Positions 23,977-43,431 of a stretch of DNA of 64,000 bases are shown here, piece by piece; position 1 is the first letter of the stretch, and each line of letters opens with the position of its first letter. Both the position numbers and the translations under genes were made by a program. Source of the stretch: Pholiota molesta (lineage: Eukaryota > Basidiomycota > Agaricomycetes > Agaricales > Strophariaceae); NCBI GenBank assembly GCA_014925825.1, contig JACGCK010000012.1:124001-188000 (forward strand), read 5' to 3'. The notes under the pieces are model-generated. The model saw only the letters and a list, made by a program, of their open reading frames with translations. It made no database searches and was not told the origin of the DNA.

Positions 23977-24372
23977 AGGTATACATACTTATATTATATC
24001 AGTCATGGAGCCTGTATTCCAGTGGCTGCATGTCAACTTGAATGTAACACAATATGACAATCTACGATCATACTCAGTTTATCAAGTCCTCAGCTCTAGG
24101 GATCATCCTGAGGCTTATATTCCAATACTTATTCATAGCCAGCTTACAGAACATATTCAAGTCCACACTAAGTTGAGTTCAGATTTATTGAGAAAACAGA
24201 TGAAATTCAAACTAGAAACAAAAGGCAGCAGCATATCCTAGATTTACACAGAGTAGAAAACATAAAGAAGATAAACAGGACATAAGTTGGATAGATGGGC
24301 ATATCAGATAACATGTTTAGGTTCCTTTGCCGTTGTCAACTTGCTGCCCCTCAGTCCCATCATGAACCCCAT
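23977..24372. other. Tail-to-tail intergenic region
   Basis: 396 AT-rich bases hold the expected 3' ends of the kinase (+) and the Zn2Cys6 gene (-). Nothing else is recognised. Confidence 0.5.
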
Positions 24373-25173
24373 TTACCATCTCACCTTGTCCTGGGTAGGA
24401 CCTTCCTTGTGGTAGACAGGGCCTGGATAGGCAGGATACTGGGGGGACCCATCAGCTCTAGTAATAGCATATTGAGGATGATATGGGATGGGAGCAAGGA
24501 CAGCTGTTTGATAGAATCCTTGGGGTGGATACATGTTGTTGTCTCCTTCTGATGTTCCATGGAGTTGCTGCATGGGGTGAGGAACTGAGGCCAGGATGTA
24601 TTGAGGTGGTGGGTAGGCAGGGTGGCCATCACCTGGCTTTGGGACCAATGGTGGGTAGAAACCATGCGGATAGCCAGGGAGGGTCATATACTGGACACCT
24701 GGTGGCGGGGCACCATTGAAGGCAGGTACGCCCTGAAGGGGCACGTCGGAACGGTCAACGCTGTTGCCTGCAAGATTTGGGAAGAAATAGAGGTGATTCC
24801 AGAATACGCACGCGGTGAGGCGTGGTGCGCAAAGAGACCGAGACGCACCTTTTCCATCGCGCTTCTTGTAGGGACCCCTCTTGATCCCTTTCTTACGCTC
24901 CTTGCGCTGGGAATCGACACACTCGTCGGTGACACCGTACTTTACGCAACGAAGGCAAGGTCGAGCATCATCGCATTTCTTGCAGGCTTTCTGACAGTGG
25001 GTGCATGCATTCTTGACCTGCCGCCTCTTTGAACGAAGTGGCTGCTGCGGTGGAAGGTATGGGTTTGGAATGGGGTAGACGTGCAGGGGCATTCCCGAAA
25101 AGGCGCTGGGATTCAGAGAATCGGAGGTGGAATACGAGGGGGGCTCGTCGCCGTTGTCGGCGACGGAAGGCAT
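24373..25173 (-). CDS. Zn2Cys6 binuclear-cluster transcription factor
   Basis: Two exons on the minus strand, 25173-24849 and 24767-24373, give 239 residues. The 81-base intron (GTGCGT..TTGCAG) is a multiple of three and would read through if retained. A single Zn2Cys6 DNA-binding domain lies near residues 47-75 with spacing C-x2-C-x6-C-x5-C-x2-C-x7-C (ACTHCQKACKKCDDARPC, then LRC and DEC). A strongly basic RKERKKGIKRGPYKKR tail follows, conserved with a subgroup of fungal zinc-cluster regulators. The rest is Pro/Tyr/Gln-rich, probably an activation domain. No middle-homology (Fungal_trans) domain is present, so this is a short regulator of unknown targets. It shares a 308-base promoter with the DnaJ-ankyrin gene. 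Upstream non-ATG starts are disregarded. Confidence 0.85.
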   Translation of the reverse strand: MPSVADNGDEPPSYSTSDSLNPSAFSGMPLHVYPIPNPYLPPQQPLRSKRRQVKNACTHCQKACKKCDDARPCLRCVKYGVTDECVDSQRKERKKGIKRGPYKKRDGKGASRSLCAPRLTACVFWNHLYFFPNLAGNSVDRSDVPLQGVPAFNGAPPPGVQYMTLPGYPHGFYPPLVPKPGDGHPAYPPPQYILASVPHPMQQLHGTSEGDNNMYPPQGFYQTAVLAPIPYHPQYAITRADGSPQYPAYPGPVYHKEGPTQDKVRW

Positions 25174-25481
25174 GAGACAAGAAGCAGACAATGCAAAGGC
25201 AGCGTTTCTCGGCTTAAGACAGTCGCTGACATAAACCTGCCCATAACCTGTTCAGCCGAGTCACTGGCTTTACGCTAGTCCACACCCCATTGCTCACCGC
25301 ATGCCTTGCCTCGCGCACTGAACTTACAACGAGCACTGACAGAGCGATTAGGTTCTTCTCGCCGCTGAGTTCGATATATACAGAGCCCCCCAGCTCCGTC
25401 GCACTCCGACAACTCCGCGCATACTGGATTTTCATCACAGGTCGCGTCTGTCACATAGCACGCGGCACATCCACCACCATC
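25174..25481. promoter_or_regulatory. Divergent promoter, Zn2Cys6 / DnaJ-ankyrin
   Basis: 308 bases lie between the two start codons. A TATA-like stretch (GATATATACAG) sits at about 25371-25381, some 100 bases before the DnaJ-ankyrin ATG. I see no other clear element. Confidence 0.35.
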
Positions 25482-28400
25482 ATGGTCCTCAAGCCAGAAC
25501 TCCTCAACGCCTTTGCCACCCTTGGCATCCCCCCGGAATCAGATCAGCCAACGGCGGTCAAAGCATACAAGAAACTTGCCCTTATCCACCATCCAGATCG
25601 CAATCACAACGACCCCACGGCCACTGAGCGCTTCCAACAGGTTGGTCTCCCAATATGTCTTTTTATTGCGTATTTTCTCACAACATCAACCCCGCAGATT
25701 GGTGCCGCTTGGGACGTTTGCCAGAGACATTATGACAATCCATCATGGGGCCATGTCCCAGACTCAACCACTGCGCATACTTACAGTTCAGGCGCTACAT
25801 ACAACTTTTCCAAAGACGATGATATTCCGTTGGACGAAGATGAATTACGAGCATTTTATGAGTGCGTCTCTCCCCACAAAATACAAGAATCATATCTGAT
25901 GTACTCTAGGTATATGTTTATGGAGACTCTCTTTGGTCGCTATTCACGATCACAAGGCCAACGTGAGTGCATTATCTGCCACAAACACATACCGCATTGA
26001 CACATCGCCACCCAATAGGCTACCGTTATCAACGCTCTGGAGGTGCTGGAAAAGGTGTCTTTACTTTCTCAGATGGCTTCGCAGAGGCACAGGCACGTCA
26101 AGCCAATAATACCGAACGACAAAGAAAGGAAAACGAAGAGTATAAAAAGCGCAAGCGCGAATTAGGTTTGTTCATTTAACTGCGTATGGGGAATATTATA
26201 TATTTAGTTTATTCAATGTTTTCAGAACTCGAGATCGAAGAGGAAGAACGCGAACGACAGAACCTGGCAAATAAACTTAAGGCAGATGAGGATCGACGAA
26301 CGACTGCTCTGGAAAATGCTTTCCAAGTAAGCCAGAGATCTCTCGTCTCTCATTTCCATTGTTTAATTGCACGAATTTCAAAAGGAGGCCCGCGCTGGCA
26401 ATTCTCCTCAAGTCCAGAAAATCATTCTTGATTATGACCTCGACGTCAATGCAGTACGAAGACGGGGGAAACAAATCAGGAAGCAAGGGGATCATCAGAC
26501 CTGCGATACGTTGTTACACATAGCTGCAAGTCACTGTAAAGCGGAACTTGTGATGTTTCTAATTGAACGGGGCAAGTAGTTTCTATTTCTTCTAGATTTC
26601 TTCTAGATTTTATCTCACTAATCACGCTTTTCTTAGGAGCAAAGACTACCACACTAAACCAAGATCAACTTACCCCCTTCCATGCTGCGATCAAAGCTGG
26701 AAATATCGATGTGGTGCACTTCATCATGGAACGTCGTGGAAAATCATTTGAAAGTTACCACCCCTCAAAAGCAGCACCATCAGGTCGCACCCCTCTGCAA
26801 TTAGCAATAGAAAGTCACACTCCAGCTATGGTTGAACTATTGCTAAAAAATGCGACGACCCATGATGTTGAACGATGTTGGAAATCAGAATCCATATCTG
26901 AGGAGATCAAACAAATTCTACGGATGAAGGTGATTGCATATTCGGTTCGTCCTTGTCTTCTTACTGATAGACTTCTATATGTTATAGAAAGGATTTATGC
27001 CACCTGAAGAGATCGTCGGTCCAAATTTTGTGCCTCTTTTGTCAAAAAATGCTCTCCGGCAACAACAACTTGCTGAACAGAAAGCACAGAAAGAGGCTCG
27101 GTCGCCGAAGAACTGCAACGAGCCGCCATCAACCGGCAGAAAAAGGCGGAGCGGGCCGCCAAACGAGCTGCACAGGAAAGTGAACAATTAGCTTTCAGAT
27201 TGGCACAAGAGGAGGTAAGACGAAAAGCGGAGATTGAAGAACGTCAGCGATTGGAAGATCATCGTAAGGTACAAGAGGCTGAAAAGCGTGCGCGCGAGTT
27301 GGAGGAAATCCGCATGAGAGCTGAAGCTGAGTTGCTTGCAAAAGCTGAGGCAGAGCGACTACAGAAGGTTGAGGCCGAAAGGCACGCGAAACCACAGGTC
27401 GCAGGGCGAGCCAAGACACGAGCTGAACGTCCTGCAAAAGCTGCCGCCGAGTCTCCTGCAACGGTCAGCATTGAGTCGAAGGAGAGTCATACACGCCTCC
27501 CGATAGTGATTCCTCTTCAGGATTCTACATACCGCGCCAATATATCAACTACGGCTATATCAGCTGCGAAAGTGCCTTCGTCTAACGAGCAACAACCCAC
27601 AAAAAGGAAACTGACCGAAGACGAAAAGAAGGAAATACATCGCACTAAACTCCGCGAAAAGCGCAAGGCAAAGTTGGCTGCTAAAAAATTGGAAAGGCAA
27701 TCTCCACCGACAATGGCAGCCGAACCAGCTGCAGCATCCGTTCAAGCAGCGACAGTATCTGCCGCCCCCAACAACAATGTGAAGAAGCCGAAATCCACCG
27801 TAAGTATTTAGTCTGTCAATGAGGTGATTGACTCACTCGGTGAATAGATACCAGTTGTCAAAAATTCGGACTCTATGGATGAGGCTCAGCAGGCAAAGGT
27901 AATATCTTTCCCAGTTATTATTTCTTTAATTCCAATCATGATTTATCCTCTCATATATACGTAGTACGAAGCTACCCTTCGACGACGTGCAGAGCAGAGC
28001 GCTCGAGATAAAGAGCGACATCGACAAATGGTCGAAGAGCGTAAAAGGGCCAGCAGTCAGATCAATGCTAAGGACTCTCCTGCACCCATACCCTTGACGC
28101 CCGTGCCCACCCATGCAACCCGTAAACCCAATCCTAAGATGCCAACACCATCAGTCCCCGTGGATAAGTAAGTTTACTGTTATTAAATCGAGAAAACTCG
28201 TCTGATTTTTTGATCTCGGTTTTCTCTCTTCATGATGGAAGGAGCTCTTCGTCGGCCTCTATGTCACGAGCTATGTACACAACTGCAGATTCAGCCCCCG
28301 CTGAAGACATTCAAACTTGCGTTGTACCGGATGATCTTTTCAAAGATGAAAAGCCATCGATACCAATGCGACACGAGCCTATTACTCAAGTCATCCAATC

Positions 28401-28509
28401 ATCCTCGTCTGTTGGAACCGCAAGCGAGGCAGCTGGTAGCACAGAGCGAGCGAAGAAGCGACCTTTCAGATATCCTCGCCGAGGACGCGTTTTAAAAGCG
28501 GCTACTTGA
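25482..28509 (+). CDS. DnaJ domain plus ankyrin repeats, coiled-coil protein (frame broken once)
   Basis: Eleven exons: 25482-25640, 25698-25861, 25910-25962, 26019-26165, 26226-26326, 26385-26571, 26637-26929, 26988-27799, 27848-27898, 27965-28167, 28242-28509; 812 residues corrected. Residues 1-70 are a J domain with the HPD tripeptide (KKLALIHHPDRNHNDPTA), which stimulates Hsp70 ATPase. Charged coiled coil follows. Ankyrin-type repeats lie near residues 210-360 (DTLLHIAASHCKAELVMFL, DQLTPFHAAIKAGNIDVV, GRTPLQLAIESHTPAMVELL). The remainder is long Glu/Arg/Ala-rich helix and a basic Ser-rich tail. The exon 6 donor is GC (GG/GCAAGT). One base is missing at GG 27100-27101; adding it gives ARVAEELQRAAINRQ. 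A scaffold or co-chaperone role is inferred; I do not know a named homologue. Confidence 0.82.
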
Positions 28510-28852
28510 TTCTTTTCTGGACTTTTTGGGATTTTTCTTGTCGCGTTTCTTGCATTGTATATAGTAGATTCATTCATCATCGTTAGTTCTACCAGTGTAT
28601 AAGTATATCGTTTGCAATGGCACTGTATCTGTGTGGGAACTGCCACCATGGCCAAACAAGAGCAAATGCCAACATGCGGTGAATTGGGCCAACAAACATT
28701 GTGCAGACACCTCCGCCAGACAGGATTTCCATCTGGTAGACCCGTCCACTACTTAGACCCCAGTCCTCCACGTTTCACCTTCTATAACATTCTTTTTCTT
28801 CCTTCTCCCCTTTTCTGTTCCTTTTTCTTGCGGCCTTTTACGGCTTCATCTA
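28510..28852. promoter_or_regulatory. Intergenic region with pyrimidine-rich leader before the DYRK gene
   Basis: 343 bases. The left part is the 3' end of the DnaJ-ankyrin gene. Positions about 28780-28835 are a CT-rich tract, often seen near transcription starts of fungal genes, just before the DYRK ATG at 28853. No other gene is visible. Confidence 0.4.
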
Positions 28853-34989
<6,137 letters not shown>

Positions 34990-35194
34990 CAGTGCATAGG
35001 CAGGTTGTAACTCACCTTGGCCATTGTTGTGACTGTTGTTGCTGTATTTCGTTCCAGTTCTCGCATTCTCGGGTATCCTTGCATTGTTTTCCAATATTCA
35101 TTTATTAATTCGCATTTCTTAATGGTCGATTTGTGGACGTGAATATCACACTTTCTATTGAGACGAAGTCTCTTGCATGTAAACTTTTCTGAAA
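34990..35194. other. Tail-to-tail intergenic region
   Basis: About 205 bases between the DYRK stop (+) and the PDK-type kinase stop (-). It holds only expected 3' UTR sequence. Confidence 0.4.
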
Positions 35195-36709
35195 TTAAAT
35201 TTTGGAATCACCAGCTTCATCAAGACACCTCAGCTTTACGTATACATCACTTCCTATAATTGATTCCTGGAGTCAGCAAGGTCTTCAAAAGATTTCAGAA
35301 AACATCAGTCTTACCCCATCCTTCCAATGAAAAAAGGTCAAGAGAACCTCCAAAATACCTAGAAATTTAAATGGCGTTACATGAGAGTTGGCTGATAGGG
35401 GTTGCAAACTTACATTGCGTACAGTCTACTCATTGGAAGACCATATCCGAGACCGGCTATCGTCCCCATGCCAGTTTGGACTCCTTTGCCCGTCATTTCT
35501 CCAAAGAGACCAGGTTGACTTTCACCGCCAATTGCTGCACTGCCGCCAACATGCTGAGCAGCATAAGGCCCACCACCATCTTCGCACATTTCAGCCCCTC
35601 TTCCTGCTGTTGTAAAAGCGTAGGAAAATATGCGAGCCATATTGCTAGGCTGTACGCCTCCACCCTGATCCCTAATCCTGATTGAGAGGTATGTCGCTTC
35701 AGGCTTCGAGCCACGATCAAAGGATGGTGAAGGAGAGATAGTGACGACAACAGGGGGTAGCTGGCCACCTTTCTGCTGCTTGTAATGATGTTCGACAGTG
35801 GCACGGAAAGAATTCTTAAGAATCTCAGTTAGAATGTACTCCAAATGCACGGGAACATATCTACGCAGTATAAGTCATTCGTAGGGGTGTAGAACAGAAC
35901 AACACTCACGCAAATGTGGCATCTGTGTAACCGTCAATAACAATAGTAGGACTTGCGCCTAGAGTAGCTTCGCATAGATCTGTGACGAAAGAGGCGCACA
36001 TCTTGACCATCGATTTCGGGGAACATTTCATATCCAACACGCCCACATATGCAGAGGGTCTATTTGGGTGTTCCAAGGCATGCGAAACGGCAATGTGCTG
36101 TTCAGCTATTAGTCGAACTGAAATACGATTGCGGATGGCTCCATCTAGAAAGTCGCTGATTTGCTTTGGGGACATGTATCGAGAACATTCTTGGAAGCTG
36201 CAGAGATTTAGTTGAGACGTAGCGGTTGGAAAAGAAAGGACGCACCCTTTGGCCATAGTGGGTATATCATTAGCATGCCGTTCAACAATAGCGGTCAATT
36301 GTTCCACAAATTCGTCGTTCTCTTGAATAGTAGTGACCGGTGGATGAGTAGCGAGCCATTGGAAGCTTTCTTTATACGCATTCAAAGTTTTCGTGACATA
36401 AGGGTTGGTTCCAACTATGAACGGCAGTGCCTCCAGGGAGCGAATTCGCGTTGAGAGTCGCTTCGGAAGTTGCAAAAGCGCATACTTTACAGATTCTAAA
36501 ACAGAATCTTGGCTTACAGGGTCTCCAAAGGACAAGAGTTGTGTCAAATTTAAAGGGCGCGGTGGCGTCGATGCATACCTGGCCAGCAGTTCTGTCATCT
36601 CCGCAGAGGACGGCTCTGGGGCACGCCGGTGGTATAGACGGCAGTCAGCAAGATATGGCAAAGATAGGGAAGATCTTTGTCTGCATCTTAGCCCCAGTCG
36701 AATCAACAT
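35195..36709 (-). CDS. Mitochondrial PDK/BCKDK-type histidine-kinase-fold protein kinase
   Basis: Phosphorylates and inactivates the E1 subunit of pyruvate or branched-chain ketoacid dehydrogenase in the mitochondrial matrix. Exons on the minus strand: 36709-36246, 36197-35910, 35860-35414, 35358-35315, 35253-35195; phases agree, 433 residues. The N-terminus (MLIRLGLRCRQRSSLSL) is a basic presequence. The regulatory helical domain contains LPKRLSTRIRSLEALPFIVG. The GHKL ATPase domain shows the N box EILKNSFRATVEHH, the G1 box RDQGGGV and the G2 box GYGLPMSRLYAMYFGGSLDL, ending WGSDVYVKLRCLDEAG. Sequence alone does not separate the pyruvate from the branched-chain enzyme. A Gly/Thr-rich insertion precedes the G2 box. 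No frame break. Confidence 0.92.
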
Positions 36710-36956
36710 GAGTGATGTGTACTAGTATTGAATCGTTAGTGCAGCGTAGATATGGATGATCATGCAATCATGGTGGTCGGACGTGCTGGGATATATTTAC
36801 TGACTCGGGACTTTGTGAAGGCGCATTTTCTCACGAATAATCGACTGTCATATCCATCAGCGCCTATCACTAACCAATGGTTCTTCAAAGGTGCAATCGA
36901 AGAAATGATGTCCCATAACAGAAAATATAGATACAATAAGGAAACAAGTGGAAGAT

Positions 36957-38904
36957 TTAATTGTATACTTGGTATAAAGGCCTGGTATATTTTCAATCAT
37001 TAGTGTGAAAGTCACGAAACCAGTGAAAGAGGGACGTACGTGCTGGAGAACTTGGTACCCTGCCTGACCACCTTCTCCACAGCGTCCAAGAAATCGCGTT
37101 CTGAAGCAACCTTCCGCCGTGCACGAATGGCAAACATCCCTGCCTGAAAAATGATTAATTTACAACGCCAATTGATTGCAAAATTTAGGCTAACCTCAGT
37201 CGCCACAGATCGCAATTCTGCTCCTGTTGTATTGGGCATAACCTGGCAATCAAATCGAAACGGATATCGCGTTCGACACTCATGCTGACAATTAAATATC
37301 AGCAAATGGAGGCCATTCGGTACAAGGCAACGAACCTTCGCGCATGTATACGAAGAATATGAGCGCGTCCCTCGTTATCAGGGAGAGAGAATTCTACGCG
37401 TCGATCGAGACGCCCAGGTCGCAAAAGTGCAGGATCTAGGGTATCAGGTCTATAAAATGGTCAGAAACGCGTCGCATTATCGAATTCGGAGTGAAATTAC
37501 CTGTTCGTGGCCATCAGGACTTTGATGTTTCCTCTAGGATCGAAACCGTCGAGTTGATTGATCAGCTCCAGCATGGTTCTTTGTACTTCGTTGTCACCGC
37601 CAGCACCGTCGTCAAATCGGGCACCACCAATGGCATCGACTTCATCGAAAAAGATAATACAGGCCTTTTTGCTTCTGGCCATCTCAAACAATTCGCGAAC
37701 CATTCGAGCACCTTCACCGACATATTTTTGAACAAGTTCAGATCCAATCACTCGAATGAAGGTTGCGTCTGTACGATTAGCTACGGCACGAGCACAAAGA
37801 GTTTTCCCCGTTCCAGGAGGGCCAAACAGAAGAACACCTTTGGGAGGGTCAATGCCGAGATTGACAAAACGTTCGGGCTGTCTTTGGTGAGTACGCGATG
37901 GATCAATAAGAGGATATGACCATACCGAAAGTAGAGGGGTTTCCACCACTTCGCGCAGCTTCTCTATTTGTTCCTTGCAACCTCCAACGTCCGAATATGT
38001 TACATCGGGTTTTTCTTCGACTTGCATCATAGTCACGATGCATCGATTTTCGGTGGCAAAGGTATTTGGATTTGGTACTTGGTACGGTCCACGCTGTGCA
38101 AAGTTGAATAGAGCGAAGGCCTTCATTTGATATTACTCACCCGACGCGCATTCCCTCCTCAATATCCGTTGCGGCCACGCGATCCCCTAGCCCGACAACG
38201 AATTTCGCAATTTGTTTGATGTTGATAACGTACTTGTCTTGCTCGTCAGCTCCTTTCTGGCCCTGTAGCGCGCCCGCAGCGTTTACGGCCCTCGCCGCCT
38301 CTGCAAGTTGAGGGTCCTTTGGAATGATCTTCGTACACCGAGCGACTTGCAAAGGGTGTTCCTCTCCCATTCGTTGCCTATCAGCAGCAAGATCCCACAG
38401 GTTGGGCGAAGCAAGACCGGTGTCAGACTCCTTGACACCTGCAGATAGATTAGGCATGAGATTCTGGAATGATTTTTATTACGACGAACCAAGTTGCTCA
38501 TTTATCCGTGCTTGAATGTCTTTGATATCCTTCTCGACATCTTTGAGTTTCTTCGCATATGGACCTTGCCCCTGAAAACAAAAAGGTCAGCACTGTGGCT
38601 TAGGTCAACATATGACTCAAGGGTGGCGTACGTATGTTTTGAGAATTTGGATATCACTGTCATCCAGGGCTGGCAGATAATGAGCTATTAAGATATTTTG
38701 AGACAACAGCATCAGGTAGCTCACCAACTATTTTCTCGTCGTCTTTGCTATCTGCCTTCTTCTCATCTGGATCCCAACAGACATAAGTAAGCACTATATG
38801 GCCATGATGTTCGAATTAATGCGTACATTTCTCCCAATCACTAAATAGCAGGTCAGCATGTAGTTTATAGATAAATTCCAATGCTCTTACGCTTTCGGAG
38901 GCAT
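36957..38904 (-). CDS. RPT1: 26S proteasome AAA-ATPase subunit Rpt1 (frame broken twice)
   Basis: One of six ATPases of the proteasome base that unfold substrates. Twelve exons on the minus strand: 38904-38891, 38840-38827, 38766-38725, 38684-38632, 38571-38490, 38438-38141, 38093-37926, 37877-37501, 37449-37336, 37284-37195, 37143-37040, 36981-36957; 460 residues corrected. Recognised by [20 protein letters not shown], Walker A GPPGTGKT, Walker [16 protein letters not shown], the arginine-finger block LLRPGRLDR and a C-terminus LYQVYN. The first two coding exons are only 14 bases each. Single bases are missing at 38036 (restores KIDASVTMMQ) and at the GGG run 37234-37236 (restores [11 protein letters not shown]). 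It diverges from VMA1 across 178 bases. Confidence 0.93.
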
Positions 38905-39082
38905 ACTGAATGATTATAAGGTAGCGAAGTGGTGGTGGTGGATGTGCAAGTTAATGAGGTGACGAATGCGTCTCATCTAGGAGTACGCGTCCCTCACATG
39001 ATCTTGTCGGAGAATGCCGACACCTAGATATGGGCGATACAGGCTTGCAAATGCCAAGTCTACAATCATCCTATAATACACC
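38905..39082. promoter_or_regulatory. Short bidirectional promoter, RPT1 / VMA1
   Basis: 178 bases between two divergent housekeeping start codons. It contains a GTGGTGGTGGTGG run and an ACGCGT near 38984. I cannot assign a factor with confidence. Confidence 0.4.
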
Positions 39083-41469
39083 ATGGCGGGCGCACTGCAG
39101 AATGCGAAGAAAGATCTTCCAAAGATCCGCGATGAGGAGCGTGAAAGCAGATTCGGCCAGGTGTTCGGTGTATCTGGACCTGTCGTCATTGCGGAGAATA
39201 TGATAGGAGCCGCTATGTACGAACTTGTCCGTGTCGGACACGACGAACTTGTTGGAGGTGCGTTCTATGTGCGCCCAGGAGGTCCATAACTTGAAGTTGA
39301 TATACAATCAGAGGTCATCCGTATTGAGGCCGACAAGGCGACAATCCAAGTATACGAGGAAACATCTGGCGTCACTGTTGGTGACCCCGTGCTGCGTACG
39401 GGGAAACCGCTCAGTGTTGAGCTCGGTCCAGGTAAGTTATACGTCACTACCCATGCATACGATTCTAATTAAATGAACTAGGTCTCATGGGAAACATTGT
39501 CGATGGTATTCAACGTCCTCTCCGAGTGAGTGGGCACTGGCGAATGTCTTTGACCATGAGTGCTGAGGTAAACTGCAGGCGATCCAAGAGCTTTCAAACT
39601 CTATCTACATTCCTCGTGGAATCAATACCGATGCCCTTGACCGAAACATTCAATGGGACTTCACCCCGACTACTTTCAAAGTATGTATCTCACTAAATGA
39701 AGTAACAGTAGCTCACATAGAATGTAGGTCGGTGACCACATTACTGGAGGTGACATTTTTGGACGTGTATATGAGAACTCGCTGGTCGACAATCATAAAA
39801 TTATGCTATCGCCGCGCGCTCTGGGTACCATTACTTCTATTGCCGAGAAAGGAGCTTACGCAGTAGATGTAAGCATTGTCAGATTCTTCATGTGTCATCA
39901 TCTATTAAATGCATGGGCCCTTAGGATATTGTACTCGAGACTGAATTCAATGGAAAGAAGACTCAACACACTATGATGCAGCTGTGGCCTGTCCGAGCGC
40001 CACGTCCCGTTGCCGAGAAACAAACGGCTGATTTCCCTCTCCTGACTGGCCAACGTATTCTTGATGCACTCTTCCCGTATGTCATGCAATACTTATGGGG
40101 TTCCAACAGACATTTGACATTTTGTGTAGGTGTGTGCAAGGTGGTACAACCGCTATTCCAGGAGCTTTTGGTTGTGGTAAGACTGTGATTTCGCAGGCCC
40201 TCTCGAAATTCTCGAACAGCGATATTATCGTCTATGTCGGTTGTGGAGAACGTGGAAATGAGGTACGTTGCATAACCGCACGAAGACTTCTCCATGTCAA
40301 CTAAATACGTCATCCTAGATGGCAGAGGTCTTGATGGAGGTAATTATCAAACCATCCGACCAAGAATATTTTCTCATCGACTTCAATTACTCTAGTTCCC
40401 CCAACTAAAAATGGAAGTTGGAGATCGTCAAGAACCAATCATGAAGCGAACGACCCTTGTTGCAAACACATCTAACATGCCTGTCGCTGCTCGAGAGGCA
40501 TCTATCTACACCGGTATCACCCTTTCGGAATACTTCCGGGACCAAGGTTCGAACGTGGCCATGATGGCTGATTCGACTTCTCGTTGGGCTGAGGCTTTGC
40601 GTGAAATTTCTGGACGCTTGGCGGAGATGCCTGCCGATTCGGGTTATCCTGCCTATCTTGGCACTAAATTGGCCAGCTTCTATGAGCGGGCAGGTAAAGT
40701 TGTATGTATTGGAAATCCTTCCCGTCAAGGAACAGTTTCCATTGTTGGAGCGTGCGTAGCCTCATTGCTTCATAATTGCCAGACTAACGCAACTTTATGA
40801 ATAGCGTATCTCCTCCTGGTGGTGATTTCTCCGATCCTGTCACTTCTGCGACTTTGGGTATTGTGCAAGTCTTCTGGGGTCTTGACAAGAAGCTTGCCCA
40901 ACGCAAGCACTTTCCGTCCGTCAATTGGTCGCTCTCCTATTCCAAGTACACAAAGGTGTTGGAGCCCTATTACGAAAACACGGAGCCTGGTTTCGTTGAA
41001 TTGCGCACAAGAACGAAAGAAATCTACAAAAAGAGGAGGATCTTGCTGAAATCGTACAGTTGGTTGGAAAGAGTGCTCTGGGCGAGAACGACAAAATCAC
41101 CTTGGAAGTCGCTCGTATGCTCAAAGATGATTTCCTGCAACAAAACGGCATGAGTGAATATGATCGATACTGCCCATTCTACAAAACTAGCGGCATGTTG
41201 AGGAATTTTGTGGCCTTCCATGATGCAGCAATCAAGGCCGTCACACAGAACGACCTCACTTTCTCTAAGATCAAGGATTCTGCAAGTGACATCATGTTCA
41301 AGCTTTCACAGATGAAATTCGAGGCGAGTCATTATTTATTCAAATTACGGGTAGATATTATTAACATCTGTAACAATAGTCTCCTTCACAAGGAAAGGAA
41401 CCCGTCAAGGAGAAACTCGATGCGCTGTATTCTGAGATTCAAGACAAGTTCCGACAACTGGCAGAGTAG
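39083..41469 (+). CDS. VMA1: V-type H+-ATPase catalytic subunit A (frame broken once)
   Basis: Catalytic V1 subunit that hydrolyses ATP to acidify vacuoles. Eleven exons: 39083-39257, 39312-39431, 39482-39525, 39579-39680, 39728-39868, 39925-40076, 40130-40262, 40319-40339, 40396-40751, 40805-41323, 41380-41469; 617 residues corrected. The P-loop [38 protein letters not shown] and [12 protein letters not shown] identify it and exclude subunit B. Exon 40319-40339 is 21 bases. The last intron has a GC donor (GAG/GCGAGT). One base is missing at 41024 (ATC TAC for ATC CTAC); repair gives [18 protein letters not shown]. The sites where yeast VMA1 can carry an intein are uninterrupted. It reads divergently from RPT1. 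Confidence 0.95.
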
Positions 41470-41853
41470 ATGTTCTTTAGATACATTCTTGATCCTCTAT
41501 GCAGCGCAGGTATTTTTTGCATTCGTAGGAATTATACCTTGCGGCCTTCTGAGGTGTTGCGATTAAGTACTCCCACGGACTACCGGTACTTAGTGAATAT
41601 ACAATAATCAGGATGAACAAGCAATGAACTGGTAAAGCAGGCTTCAACGATACCTTTGATCTGGGTTGAATATGGGTTATGATCATGAGTAGATAATCTT
41701 TCGGGCCGGAAGTGACGTTTGGAGTCCGTTTCTTCGTTCCGACTTACCGCCGACTATCAATCAATTCCCAATCTGCTAAGTAAGTATACTTAAGAACCAA
41801 TTGAGTTGGGCAACAAAACATTTCTGATTGAACTCGTTGAATCCCACATTTAG
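41470..41853. other. Intergenic region between VMA1 and GALT genes
   Basis: 384 bases containing the 3' end of VMA1 and the promoter of the uridylyltransferase. I looked for a CGG-N11-CCG Gal4-type site and found none with the right spacing. Nothing else is recognised. Confidence 0.5.
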
Positions 41854-43255
<1,402 letters not shown>

Positions 43256-43431
43256 TCGAAGGAACCGCTTTTCGTGATTTTTTGACTGTATAATTGAACA
43301 CTTCAATAGATTCGAGTTGGATTCGAGATAAGCAAGTAAGCACCGTATCACGTGAAATGCGGCGCTTAAATATATGGGCTTGGCTTGAAGTATGTAAATA
43401 TCATTGACAGATCGAATATCGTGAGATAATA

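Noticed and set aside
35388..36725. Plus-strand open frames across the PDK-type kinase
   Set aside because: They are antisense to a fully consistent five-exon gene with all catalytic boxes and show no recognisable motif.
40130..40339. Intein in VMA1
   Set aside because: The P-loop region and the GCGERGNE region, where inteins are known in fungal VMA1, are interrupted only by ordinary spliceosomal introns. No homing endonuclease motif is present.
41700..41853. Gal4-type CGG-N11-CCG site upstream of the uridylyltransferase
   Set aside because: The nearest CGG and CCG pair has 16 bases between them, so it does not match the site.
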